NCBI RefSeq assembly: GCF_009765355.1
Contig: NZ_VTHK01000017.1
Coordinates: 122,460-186,459 of the forward strand
Length of the DNA stretch: 64,000 nt
Reading direction: 5' to 3'
Source of the DNA: Amycolatopsis anabasis
GTDB lineage: Bacteria; Actinomycetota; Actinomycetes; Mycobacteriales; Pseudonocardiaceae
Shown: positions 18,749 through 26,478 of the stretch, in pieces
Layout: every line of letters starts with the position of its first letter
Position numbering within the stretch: the first letter of the stretch is position 1
Position numbers and translations under genes: made by a program
Notes under the pieces: model-generated
The model's input: only the letters and a program-made list of their open reading frames with translations
Told to the model about the DNA's origin: nothing
Database searches by the model: none

Positions 18749-18842
18749 CCGATATACGCCGGTCGACGCCAAGGTCGAGTGAGTGGCGAGCGTCTCGTTC
18801 GGGTGAATCCTGTCCCGGGATTCGGGAACTTCCGACCACGAG

Positions 18843-18877
18843 TTGGACCGGGCGGGGTGCTGTGGCATGATGCGGCC
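18843..18877 (+). promoter_or_regulatory. Promoter of the cimA leader transcript
   Basis: TTGGAC at 18843-18848 and CATGAT at 18866-18871 are 17 nt apart. The expected start site coincides with the ATG of the leader peptide at 18878, the same leaderless layout as upstream of ilvB. Confidence 0.6.
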
Positions 18878-18922
18878 ATGGCTTCCCTCGCCGCGATCAT
18901 TATTCGCCAGCGCGCCGGTTAG
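18878..18922 (+). CDS. cimA leader peptide (14 aa, three Ile in a row)
   Basis: ATG-started mini-ORF MASLAAIIIRQRAG ending in TAG. The codons ATC-ATT-ATT give three consecutive isoleucines, and ATT is a rare codon here. Isoleucine is the end product of the citramalate pathway that cimA opens, so these codons can sense charged tRNA-Ile. The stop codon lies beside the 5' arm of a GC-rich stem, with a terminator downstream. No Shine-Dalgarno is present; translation is probably leaderless. Confidence 0.78.
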   Translation: MASLAAIIIRQRAG

Positions 18923-18979
18923 GTGCTCGAGCAGAGCATCCGGCGCGCAACCTCTCGCACCCATGCGGGAGGTTTTTTG
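18911..18979 (+). promoter_or_regulatory. Isoleucine attenuator upstream of cimA
   Basis: CGCGCCGG (18911-18918) pairs with CCGGCGCG (18940-18947) around the leader stop codon. An intrinsic terminator follows: AACCTC (18949-18954) with GAGGTT (18969-18974), inner CGCA/TGCG, and six T at 18973-18978. Stalling at the Ile codons would prevent the first stem and allow an alternative pairing that disrupts the terminator. The elements are seen directly; the mechanism is inferred from the attenuator class. Confidence 0.72.
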
Positions 18980-19029
18980 TTGGCCAAATGAGTTCCCGCT
19001 CGGCTTTCCACCAGGACCAGGAGATCACC

Positions 19030-20661
19030 GTGACCCGCACGGAACCCGCCGGCACCCCGCTCGGCGACGAATTCCACCTCTACGACACCACCCTGCGCGA
19101 CGGAGCCCAGCGGGAGGGGATCTCGTACTCGGTGGCCGACAAGCTGGCCGTCGCCCGGCTGCTGGACGAACTCGGGGTCGGCTTCATCGAGGGCGGCTGG
19201 CCGGGCGCGCTGCCGAAGGACACCGAGTTCTTCGCCAAGGCCGCCGCCGGTGACCTGGCGCTCAAGCACGCGGCGCTGGTCGCGTTCGGATCCACCCGCA
19301 AGGCGGGCGCGAAGGCCGAATCGGACAGCCAGGTCCGCGCGCTGCTGGATTCCCAGGCGCCAGTGGTGACCCTGGTGGCCAAATCGGACCTGCGGCACAT
19401 CGAGCGCGCGTTGCGCGTCGACGTCGACGAGGCGTGCGCGATGGTGCGGGACACGGTGGCCTTCCTGGTCGCCGAGGGGCGGCGGGTTTTCCTCGACGCG
19501 GAACACTTCTTCGACGGCTACGCGTACTCCCCGGACACCGCGCTGCGGGTGCTCGACGCCGCGGCCTCCGGCGGGGCGGACGTGGTCGTCCTCTGCGACA
19601 CCAACGGCGGGCAGCTTCCCCTGCAACTCGCCGAAACCGTGCGCGAAGTCGGCGAGCGCACGGGGTTCCGGCTGGGGATCCACTGCCAGGACGACACGTC
19701 CTGCGCGGTGGCGAACAGCATCGCCGCGGTGCAGGCGGGCGCGACGCACGTCCAGTGCACCGCCAACGGTTACGGGGAACGGGCCGGCAACGCCGATCTG
19801 TTCGCCGTGACGGGAAACCTGGTGGCCAAGCTCGGCATGGAGGTGCTCCCCACCGGGGGCGCGGCCGAGCTCACCCGCGTCTCCCATGCCCTTGCCGAAA
19901 TCGCGAACATCGCCCCCGACACCCACCAGGCTTACGTCGGGGCGTCGGCCTTCGCCCACAAGGCGGGGTTGCACGCGAGCGCGATCAAGGTGGATCCGTT
20001 GCTGTACAACCACATCGATCCATCTTCGGTCGGCAACGACATGCGGGTGCTGGTCACCGAAATGGCCGGCAGGGCCAGCCTGGAGCTCAAGGGACGTGAG
20101 CTCGGGGTCGACCTTGCCGGTCAGCCCGAAGCGCTCACCAGCGCGGTCGGGAAGGTGAAGCGGCTGGAGGCGGAGGGCTGGTCCTTCGAGGCCGCCGACG
20201 CTTCGCTGGAACTGCTGCTGCGCCGGGAAATGGACGGTCCGGAGGGCGACGCGCTCGCCGAGCCGCCGTTCAGCCTGGAGTCCTACCGGGTGGTGCTCGA
20301 CCACCGCGGTGATGGCGAGGTGATCTCCGAGGCGACGGTCAAGGTGCACGTCGGCGGCGAGCGGGTCATCGCCACCGCCGAGGGCATCGGGCCGGTGCAC
20401 GCCCTGGACGCCGCGCTGCGCAAGGCGCTCACCCCGCAGCTGTCCTGGTTGGACAGTGTCGAGCTGGCCGACTACAAGGTCCGCATCCTGCCCGGGCACC
20501 CCGGCACCGACGCGGTGACCCGCGTGCTGGTCGAGACCACCGACGGCGAGCGCGAATGGACCACGGTCGGCGTGCACGGGAACATCGTGGAAGCCAGCTG
20601 GCTCGCGCTCTGCGACGCCCTGGTCCACAAGAGCCTCCGCTCGGGCGCGATCACCCGGTGA
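19030..20661 (+). CDS. cimA: (R)-citramalate synthase
   Basis: 543 aa. Condenses pyruvate with acetyl-CoA to citramalate, opening the threonine-independent route to 2-oxobutyrate and isoleucine. The N-terminal HMGL-like TIM barrel has LYDTTLRDGAQREG (about 17-30) and the metal-site HCQDD. The C-terminal LeuA-type regulatory domain starts near 400. Closest relatives include 2-isopropylmalate and homocitrate synthases, but the length, the FDGY segment and the Ile leader favour CimA. I chose the GTG at 19030 after AGGAG; an in-frame ATG at 18988 is possible. The 3' end overlaps a convergent gene by 11 nt. Confidence 0.9.
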   Translation: MTRTEPAGTPLGDEFHLYDTTLRDGAQREGISYSVADKLAVARLLDELGVGFIEGGWPGALPKDTEFFAKAAAGDLALKHAALVAFGSTRKAGAKAESDSQVRALLDSQAPVVTLVAKSDLRHIERALRVDVDEACAMVRDTVAFLVAEGRRVFLDAEHFFDGYAYSPDTALRVLDAAASGGADVVVLCDTNGGQLPLQLAETVREVGERTGFRLGIHCQDDTSCAVANSIAAVQAGATHVQCTANGYGERAGNADLFAVTGNLVAKLGMEVLPTGGAAELTRVSHALAEIANIAPDTHQAYVGASAFAHKAGLHASAIKVDPLLYNHIDPSSVGNDMRVLVTEMAGRASLELKGRELGVDLAGQPEALTSAVGKVKRLEAEGWSFEAADASLELLLRREMDGPEGDALAEPPFSLESYRVVLDHRGDGEVISEATVKVHVGGERVIATAEGIGPVHALDAALRKALTPQLSWLDSVELADYKVRILPGHPGTDAVTRVLVETTDGEREWTTVGVHGNIVEASWLALCDALVHKSLRSGAITR

Positions 20662-21298
20662 GCAGGGTGAGGCCGTAGACGGCGAGGATCTTGTTGATCG
20701 GCTGGAAGTAGGACGTCCCGCCGCTCGCGCAGTTGCCCGACCCGCCGACCAGCACGCCCTGGGCCTGTTCTCCGCTGAAGAACGGGGCGCCCGCGTCGCC
20801 GGGCTCGGCGCAGACCGTGGTGCGGGTCAGCCCGTGCAGGGTGCCTTCGGGGAAGTTGACCGTCTGGTTCTTGGCCTGGATGGTTCCGCAGTGCCAGCCG
20901 CTCACCGGGCCCAGCATGCACACCGACGCCCCGACCGGGGCCTCGGTGGAACCGGTGATCCGCGGGTTCCCGGGCGGGATCCGCCCGACCAGTTTCCAGT
21001 CCGTCGTGTTGGTGACCCGGACGACCGAGGCGTTCACCGGCGGGATCGGGGCGGCGGCCACCACGCCGACCAGGACGCGGTTGCTGTGGACGGTCTCCCC
21101 GGGGCGCCCGCACCGCGGGCTGGTGATGAGGTAACCGGTCTTGTTCCCGGTCGCGGCGAAGGACGCGACGCACCGGTAACTCGTGGGGGTGGAGAGCGGG
21201 CTGCCGCCGCCGAGCGGGGCCGGGGCGGCGTGGGCGGTGGCCGGGGTGAGGAGGGGCAGCAGCAGGCAGGGGAGCAGGAGGCGGCGGAGGAGTTTCAT
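20651..21298 (-). CDS. Secreted streptogrisin-like pseudoprotease (S1, catalytic triad lost)
   Basis: 215 aa with a signal peptide to about residue 25. The C-terminal half matches the alpha-lytic/streptogrisin fold, including TRTTVCAEPGD and GGSGNCASGGTSYFQP. All three catalytic residues are replaced: the TAGHC motif reads TSPRC (R62 for His), the aspartate position reads N89 in VNASVVR, and GDSGGP reads GDAGAP (A169 for Ser). The three disulfide cysteine pairs look kept. It has no long propeptide. Probably a binding protein or inhibitor-like scaffold rather than an enzyme. GGAG lies upstream of the ATG. Confidence 0.85.
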   Translation of the reverse strand: MKLLRRLLLPCLLLPLLTPATAHAAPAPLGGGSPLSTPTSYRCVASFAATGNKTGYLITSPRCGRPGETVHSNRVLVGVVAAAPIPPVNASVVRVTNTTDWKLVGRIPPGNPRITGSTEAPVGASVCMLGPVSGWHCGTIQAKNQTVNFPEGTLHGLTRTTVCAEPGDAGAPFFSGEQAQGVLVGGSGNCASGGTSYFQPINKILAVYGLTLLTG

Positions 21299-21406
21299 CG
21301 GGGACTCCGGTTCGCAGGGGTGGTCCAAACCACGTTAGGGAGCCCGCGAGCGCGTGCCCAGCGGGCAATCGGCCCAAAACCGGGGCCTGCCGTAGACTCC
21401 GCGGAC

Positions 21407-22177
21407 GTGCGCTTAGCTCGGATTGCTCATCCCGGTGGGGTCGCGTTCGCTTCGGTGGACGGCGACGGAGAAGACGCCCAGGTCCTGGAGATCGCCGAAC
21501 ACCCGTTCGGGCAGCCCAACTTCACCGGCCGCCGCTGGCCGCTGGCCGACGTGCGGCTGCTCGCGCCGATCCTGCCGACCAAGGTGATCGCGGTGGGCCG
21601 CAACTACGCGGCGCACGCGGCGGAGTTCGGCAACGAGGTCCCGGCCGACCCGATGATCTTCCTCAAGCCCTCCACCAGCGTGATCGGCCCGAACGCGGCG
21701 ATCAAACTGCCGCCCAGTTCGTCCAGAGTGGACTTCGAGGGGGAGCTCGCGGTGGTCATCGGGCAGCCGGTGAAGAACGTGCCCGCCGCCCGCGCGGCGA
21801 GCGCGGTGCTCGGCTACACGGTGGCCAACGACGTCAGCGCCCGCGATCAGCAGAAGTCGGACGGCCAGTGGGGCCGGGCGAAGGGCTACGACACCTTCTG
21901 CCCGCTGGGGCCGTGGATCGAGACGGCCGTCGACCCCGCGGACCTGGCGCTGCGCAGCGAGGTCGACGGGGAGACCAAACAGGACGCTCGTACTTCGGCG
22001 CTGGTGCACAAGATCCCGGAGCTCATCGAGTTCGTCTCCGGGGTCATGACGCTGCTGCCCGGCGACGTGATCCTCACCGGCACCCCGGAGGGGGTCGGCC
22101 CGATCACCGGCGGGCAGCAGGTCTCCATCACCATCGAGGGAATCGGCACCCTCACGAACCCGGTACAGGCTCAGTAA
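21407..22177 (+). CDS. Fumarylacetoacetate hydrolase family protein
   Basis: 256 aa. AVGRNYAAHAAEFGN, the metal-binding ExE in DFEGELAVVIG, NDVSARDQQ and TGTPEGVGP are hallmarks of the FAH C-terminal fold (2-hydroxyhepta-2,4-diene-dioate isomerase or acylpyruvate hydrolase type). It acts on acylpyruvates such as oxaloacetate or homoprotocatechuate intermediates; the substrate is not settled. The GTG start lies 9 nt after TAGACT, so the mRNA is probably leaderless. Its place between cimA and gltX is, to my knowledge, common in actinomycetes. Confidence 0.9.
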   Translation: MRLARIAHPGGVAFASVDGDGEDAQVLEIAEHPFGQPNFTGRRWPLADVRLLAPILPTKVIAVGRNYAAHAAEFGNEVPADPMIFLKPSTSVIGPNAAIKLPPSSSRVDFEGELAVVIGQPVKNVPAARAASAVLGYTVANDVSARDQQKSDGQWGRAKGYDTFCPLGPWIETAVDPADLALRSEVDGETKQDARTSALVHKIPELIEFVSGVMTLLPGDVILTGTPEGVGPITGGQQVSITIEGIGTLTNPVQAQ

Positions 22178-22318
22178 CTCTCTGAGAACTCGCTCCGCGA
22201 TCACGTCGACAGGGCGCTACTCGGCGAGGCAGGCTCGGCTCTGGTTCGTGGGCGCCCTGCCGCCGCGATAGCGGGGCCTTCGGCCGGCGAGTTCCCCGGT
22301 GCAAGTCCGCAGGTAGCT

Positions 22319-23560
22319 TCAGTTTTCGCGGTTCCTGTCCGTAGGGCGCCGGGCGAACTCCGGCGCGTGCTCGGGCCGGACCCCGACGCCGACCAGGTAA
22401 GCCGGGACGACCGACAGCCACGGCGCGCGCCCCAGGAGTTCGACCACCGGCCGCGGCGGGCCGTTGCGCTTGCGTTCCATCACCGGCCGCATCACCTTCG
22501 CGTGCAGGAGGCGCTGGAGCCCCTGCACCAGTACGGTCGGCAGCCACCGCCTGGTGCGGACCTTCGCGAGGTCGGATTCGGTCGGGCGGCCCCGGCGCAG
22601 GGGGCCGGCGAGCAGATGCGCGGTCGCCACGGCGTCCTGCACCGCGAGGTTGATCCCGACCCCGCCGATCGGGGACATCGCGTGCGCGGCGTCGCCGATG
22701 CACAGCAGCCCGTCGATGTGCCAGCGGTGCAGGCGGTTCAGCCGGACGTCGAGGAACTTCACGTCGTCCATCGACTCCAGGCTGTCCAGCCGATCGGCGA
22801 ATTCCGGGTACAGATCGGCGAGCCCCTCGCGGAACGACTCGATGCCCGCCGCGCGCAATCGCGGATCGCTTCCCTTCGCGGCCAGGTAGGCGATCTGGAA
22901 GTAGCCTTCGCGGGGCAGCGCCACCCCGAAGCGGCCGTTCCGCATGTGCGGGGTGATTCCGGCCGGATCGCCCGGTTTCCGGGGCAGCCGGAACCACCAG
23001 GTGTCGAACGGGACGTCGAATTCCCGGGGCGCCAGCCCGGCCTCCCGGCGGGCGAGCGACCAGCGCCCGTCGCACGCGACGGTGAGGTCGGCCCGCAGTT
23101 CGCCCTCGCCGTCCGGGGAGCGGTAGCGCACGCCCGCGACCCGGCCGCCCTCGGTGATCAGGCCGGTCATCTCGGTGTTCATCCGCAGCGTGAAGGCCGG
23201 TTCCGCCTTGCCCGTCTCGGCGAGCAGGTCGAGCAGGTCCCACTGCGGGACCATGGCGATGTACGGGTACTTGACCTTGAGCCGCCGCAGGTCGCCGAGG
23301 GTGAGCTGGTGGTCGCGGTCGATCGGGAAGCTGATCCGGTCGATCTCGCTGTGCGGCAGGGCCGCGAACTTCTCGCCGAGGCCCAGTTCGTCGAGCAGCT
23401 GCAGGGTCGACGGGTGCACGGTGTCGCCGCGGAAGTCCCGCAGGAAGTCGCCGTGCTTCTCCAGCACGGTCACCTCGATCCCGGCCCGGGCCAGCAGCAG
23501 TCCCAGCACCATCCCGGCGGGGCCGCCCCCGACGACTACGCAGGTCGTGCGCTCGGTCAT
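22319..23560 (-). CDS. FAD-dependent aromatic-type monooxygenase
   Basis: 413 aa. The FAD fingerprint GGGPAGMVLGLLLARAG is at about 10-26, the DG motif is CDGRWSLARR, and the GD motif is GDAAHAMSPIGGVGINLAVQDA, quoted here for its GDAAH and NLAxQDA residues. This is the p-hydroxybenzoate-hydroxylase fold used by many ring hydroxylases in secondary metabolism. The substrate is unknown. I chose the ATG at 23560 (MTERTT) behind GAGG. A short inverted repeat, TTGAAtaaGTTCA, at about 23587-23600 could be a TetR-type operator. Confidence 0.88.
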   Translation of the reverse strand: MTERTTCVVVGGGPAGMVLGLLLARAGIEVTVLEKHGDFLRDFRGDTVHPSTLQLLDELGLGEKFAALPHSEIDRISFPIDRDHQLTLGDLRRLKVKYPYIAMVPQWDLLDLLAETGKAEPAFTLRMNTEMTGLITEGGRVAGVRYRSPDGEGELRADLTVACDGRWSLARREAGLAPREFDVPFDTWWFRLPRKPGDPAGITPHMRNGRFGVALPREGYFQIAYLAAKGSDPRLRAAGIESFREGLADLYPEFADRLDSLESMDDVKFLDVRLNRLHRWHIDGLLCIGDAAHAMSPIGGVGINLAVQDAVATAHLLAGPLRRGRPTESDLAKVRTRRWLPTVLVQGLQRLLHAKVMRPVMERKRNGPPRPVVELLGRAPWLSVVPAYLVGVGVRPEHAPEFARRPTDRNREN

Positions 23561-23658
23561 CGTCCTCACCTCTTTTTCATCAGGTGTTGAATAAGTTCAG
23601 AATGGCCCGGGACCTTCGGTGCGTCAAGGCTTCGGGGTGGAGATACGCTGATCGGGCT

Positions 23659-25143
23659 ATGACTGAGACCACGGCTTCTGTACGAGCGCGCTTCTGCCCG
23701 TCGCCCACCGGTACCCCGCACGTCGGGCTCATCCGCACGGCGCTGTTCAACTGGGCCTTCGCCCGGCACCACGGGGGTTCCCTGGTGTTCCGGATCGAAG
23801 ACACCGACGCGGCGCGGGACTCCGAGGAGTCCTACGAGGCTCTGCTGGACGGGCTGCGGTGGCTCGGCCTGGACTGGGACGAGGGCCCCGAGGTCGGCGG
23901 CGACCACGGCCCGTACCGGCAGAGCGAACGCCGGGAGATCTACGCCGACGTGGCGGCCCGGCTGCTCCAGGCCGGCGAGCTGTACGAGGCGTTCTCCACC
24001 GCGGAGGAGGTCGAGGCGCGGCGCAAGGCGGCCGGCCAGGACCCGAAGCTGGGCTACGACAACTTCGACCGCGACCTCACCGACGAGCAGCGGGCGGCGT
24101 TCCGGGCCGAAGGCCGGACCCCGGTGCTGCGCCTGCGGATGCCCGACGAGGACCTCGGCTGGACCGATCTGGTGCGCGGGGAGATCAGCTTCCCGGCGGG
24201 CACCATCCCCGACCCGGTGCTCGTCCGGGGCAACGGTGAGCCGCTCTACACCCTGACGAACCCGGTGGACGACGCGCTGATGCGCATCACGCACGTCCTG
24301 CGCGGCGAGGACCTGCTGCCGTCCACCCCGCGGCAGATCGCGCTCTACCAGGCGCTGCGGCGGATCGGGGTGGCCGAGTTCGTGCCCGAGTTCGGCCACC
24401 TGCCGTACGTGATGGGCGAGGGCAACAAGAAGTTGTCCAAACGCGACCCTTCTTCGAATCTCTTCAACTACCGGGACCGCGGGTTCATCCGGGAGGGGCT
24501 GCTCAACTACCTGGCCCTGCTCGGCTGGTCGATCGCCGACGACCGGGACGTGTTCAGCGTCGCCGAGCTGGTCGAGGCCTTCGAGATCACCAAGGTGAGC
24601 GCCAACCCGGCGCGGTTCGACGTGAAGAAGGCCGAGGCGATCAACGGCACCCACGTCCGGATGCTCGCCGTTGACGATTTCGTGACACGCGTGATTCCTT
24701 ATCTGACAACCGGAGGCGTGCTACCGGAGCGGCCGACCGAGGAGCAGCTCGCCGCGCTGCGCGTCATCGCCCCCCTGGTGCAGGAGCGGGTGACGGTCCT
24801 CAGCGACGCCGTCGAGATGTTGCGCTTCCTGTTCATCGACGAGGAATCCTTCGCGCCCGAAGAGGCATCCGCGACCAAGGCGCTCGGGCCCGACGCCGAG
24901 CCGGTGCTGCGCGCCGCGATCGAAGCGCTGGAGGCGTTACCGTCCTGGGCGACCCCGGCCATCGAAGAGGCGCTCAAGAACGCGCTCGTGGAAGGGCTGG
25001 GTCTCAAGCCGCGCAAGGCTTTTGCCCCGATTCGGGTGGCGGTGACCGGTCGCACGGTGTCGCCACCGTTGTATGAATCCATGGAACTTCTTGGGCGAGA
25101 CCGATCGCTCGGTCGGCTCCGTCGGGCGTTGCCTGTCAACTGA
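23659..25143 (+). CDS. gltX: Glutamyl-tRNA synthetase
   Basis: 494 aa, class I. The HIGH-type motif is PSPTGTPHVG (14-23), KLSKRD near residue 258 is the KMSKS loop, and an anticodon-binding helical domain follows. In actinobacteria GluRS is normally non-discriminating and also charges tRNA-Gln for transamidation by GatCAB. Both substrate tRNAs (Gln and Glu) lie 1 kb downstream. The ATG at 23659 follows TACGCT by 9 nt and lacks a close Shine-Dalgarno, so leaderless or short-leader translation is likely. Confidence 0.96.
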   Translation: MTETTASVRARFCPSPTGTPHVGLIRTALFNWAFARHHGGSLVFRIEDTDAARDSEESYEALLDGLRWLGLDWDEGPEVGGDHGPYRQSERREIYADVAARLLQAGELYEAFSTAEEVEARRKAAGQDPKLGYDNFDRDLTDEQRAAFRAEGRTPVLRLRMPDEDLGWTDLVRGEISFPAGTIPDPVLVRGNGEPLYTLTNPVDDALMRITHVLRGEDLLPSTPRQIALYQALRRIGVAEFVPEFGHLPYVMGEGNKKLSKRDPSSNLFNYRDRGFIREGLLNYLALLGWSIADDRDVFSVAELVEAFEITKVSANPARFDVKKAEAINGTHVRMLAVDDFVTRVIPYLTTGGVLPERPTEEQLAALRVIAPLVQERVTVLSDAVEMLRFLFIDEESFAPEEASATKALGPDAEPVLRAAIEALEALPSWATPAIEEALKNALVEGLGLKPRKAFAPIRVAVTGRTVSPPLYESMELLGRDRSLGRLRRALPVN

Positions 25144-25230
25144 GCGTAGAGCGATCACTCTCCGAACAGAGCACAGGTATTCACCTTGTCGGCCGAGTCG
25201 GAACAGACGCTCTTGACCTAGCCTCGCGGG

Positions 25231-26013
25231 GTGGATTTCGCGCGCACGGGAACGACCGACTCCGAAACCGCGCTCGCGGGTGGCCACCCGGACCCGTGGT
25301 CGCCACCCATCCTCCGCCTGGTCTGCCTTGACATCGATGACACCCTCGTCGACTTCACCGCGGCCGGTCGGCGTGCCCTGCGCGCGCTGATCGGCCGGGC
25401 CGACATGTGGCCGCTGTGGGAGCGGGTCACCGATCACCACGTGGCGATGGTCGTCGCGGGCGAACTCGACTACGAGTCGATGCACCACAGGCGCACCGGG
25501 AGCTTCCTCGCCGAGCTCGGCGTACTCGTGGATTCGGACGACGTCGCGTGTTTCGAACGCCGCCGCCGGGATCTGGTACGGCGATCCTGGCGGCTGTTCG
25601 ACGACGTCCTGCCGTGCCTGGACTGGCTGCGCGCCGCCGGTGTCCAGCTGGCCGCGGTGACCAACGCCTCGGGCACCCACCAACGGGCCAAACTCGCCGA
25701 TCTGGGGCTCGCCCGGTTCTTCGACCACGTCGCCATCGCCGGTGAAGTGGGTGTCGCCAAACCCGATCCGGTGATGTTCCACTCAGTTTGTATCGCGTTG
25801 AGTTGCGACCCGGCCGAGGCGGCCCACGTCGGCGACAAACTCGACACCGACGCGGTCGGCGCCCGCAACGCCGGACTCGGCGCGGTCTGGCTCAACCGGG
25901 ACGGTGGCGTCCAGGACGTCCCACCCGGCGTGCACGCCATCCACGGGCTCGATGAGCTCCCGGAACTGCTGGTCAGCGAGTTCGCCCGGGTCGGCGTGCC
26001 CGCCCAGCGATGA
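25231..26013 (+). CDS. HAD-superfamily hydrolase
   Basis: 260 aa. All four HAD motifs are present: I, CLDIDDTL (D30/D32 region); II, TNASG; III, KPDP; IV, VGDKLDTD. The helical cap between motifs I and II marks subclass I, the phosphoglycolate/haloacid-dehalogenase type. The GTG start lies 6 nt after TAGCCT, an apparent leaderless promoter. A phosphatase with unknown substrate. Confidence 0.88.
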   Translation: MDFARTGTTDSETALAGGHPDPWSPPILRLVCLDIDDTLVDFTAAGRRALRALIGRADMWPLWERVTDHHVAMVVAGELDYESMHHRRTGSFLAELGVLVDSDDVACFERRRRDLVRRSWRLFDDVLPCLDWLRAAGVQLAAVTNASGTHQRAKLADLGLARFFDHVAIAGEVGVAKPDPVMFHSVCIALSCDPAEAAHVGDKLDTDAVGARNAGLGAVWLNRDGGVQDVPPGVHAIHGLDELPELLVSEFARVGVPAQR

Positions 26014-26098
26014 CCCCGCCTGACAGCCCGGCCGGGCGGTGGTCTACTATTTTCTCTCGGCGGTGCTGAGCCGGATCTCCTCCGGAACGGTATGCCGT

Positions 26099-26170
26099 TG
26101 GGGTATGGTGTAATCGGCAGCACGACTGATTCTGGTTCAGTTAGTCTAGGTTCGAGTCCTGGTACCCCAG
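26099..26170 (+). tRNA. tRNA-Gln (anticodon CTG)
   Basis: 72 nt. The acceptor arms TGGGGTA (26099-26105) and TACCCCA (26163-26169) pair fully. Anticodon stem ACTGA/TCAGT with loop TTCTGGT gives CTG. The T-arm carries GGTTCGAGTCC. No encoded CCA. Confidence 0.95.
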
Positions 26171-26233
26171 CTGCGAAGAGAAAATCTGCTTCTGCTAAAG
26201 TTTCCTCTCGCAACACGACAGCTGAAAGTCCAA

Positions 26234-26306
26234 GCCCCCGTCGTCTAGCGGCCTAGGACGCCGGCCTCTCACGCCGGTAGCGTGGGTTCGAATCCCATCG
26301 GGGGTA
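26234..26306 (+). tRNA. tRNA-Glu (anticodon CTC)
   Basis: 73 nt. Acceptor arms GCCCCCG (26234-26240) and CGGGGGT (26299-26305). Anticodon stem CCGGC/GCCGG with loop CTCTCAC gives CTC. The T-arm carries GGTTCGAATCC. It lies 63 nt after tRNA-Gln; the two are probably cotranscribed. Confidence 0.95.
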
Positions 26307-26324
26307 CGTACAGCATTCACACAA

Positions 26325-26362
26325 GCGGGGTCGCCCACGGCAAGGGGCGGCCCCGCTTGGCG
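26325..26362 (+). terminator. Terminator after the tRNA pair
   Basis: AAGCGGGG pairs with CCCCGCTT with further GCC/GGC pairing inside. No T tract. Confidence 0.55.
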
Positions 26363-26478
26363 TAGGGCGGAGGCTTGGCGCCGCTCCACATCGGACAGCT
26401 CGCGGTGAAGTCGGTCTCGCTCGTCTCGCCGTTCTCGAGCCGCGCGGTCGTCGGTGACGGAACAACCGAATCCCTTCG

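Noticed and set aside
22290..22316. GGTGCAAGTCCG-like sequence resembling the start of a cobalamin riboswitch
   Set aside because: The essential GCTGACCCGCAAC box is missing and the sequence lies at the 3' side of the two flanking genes.
26306..26478. Attachment site of an integrated element at tRNA-Glu
   Set aside because: I find no second copy of the tRNA 3' end in the window and no integrase gene nearby.
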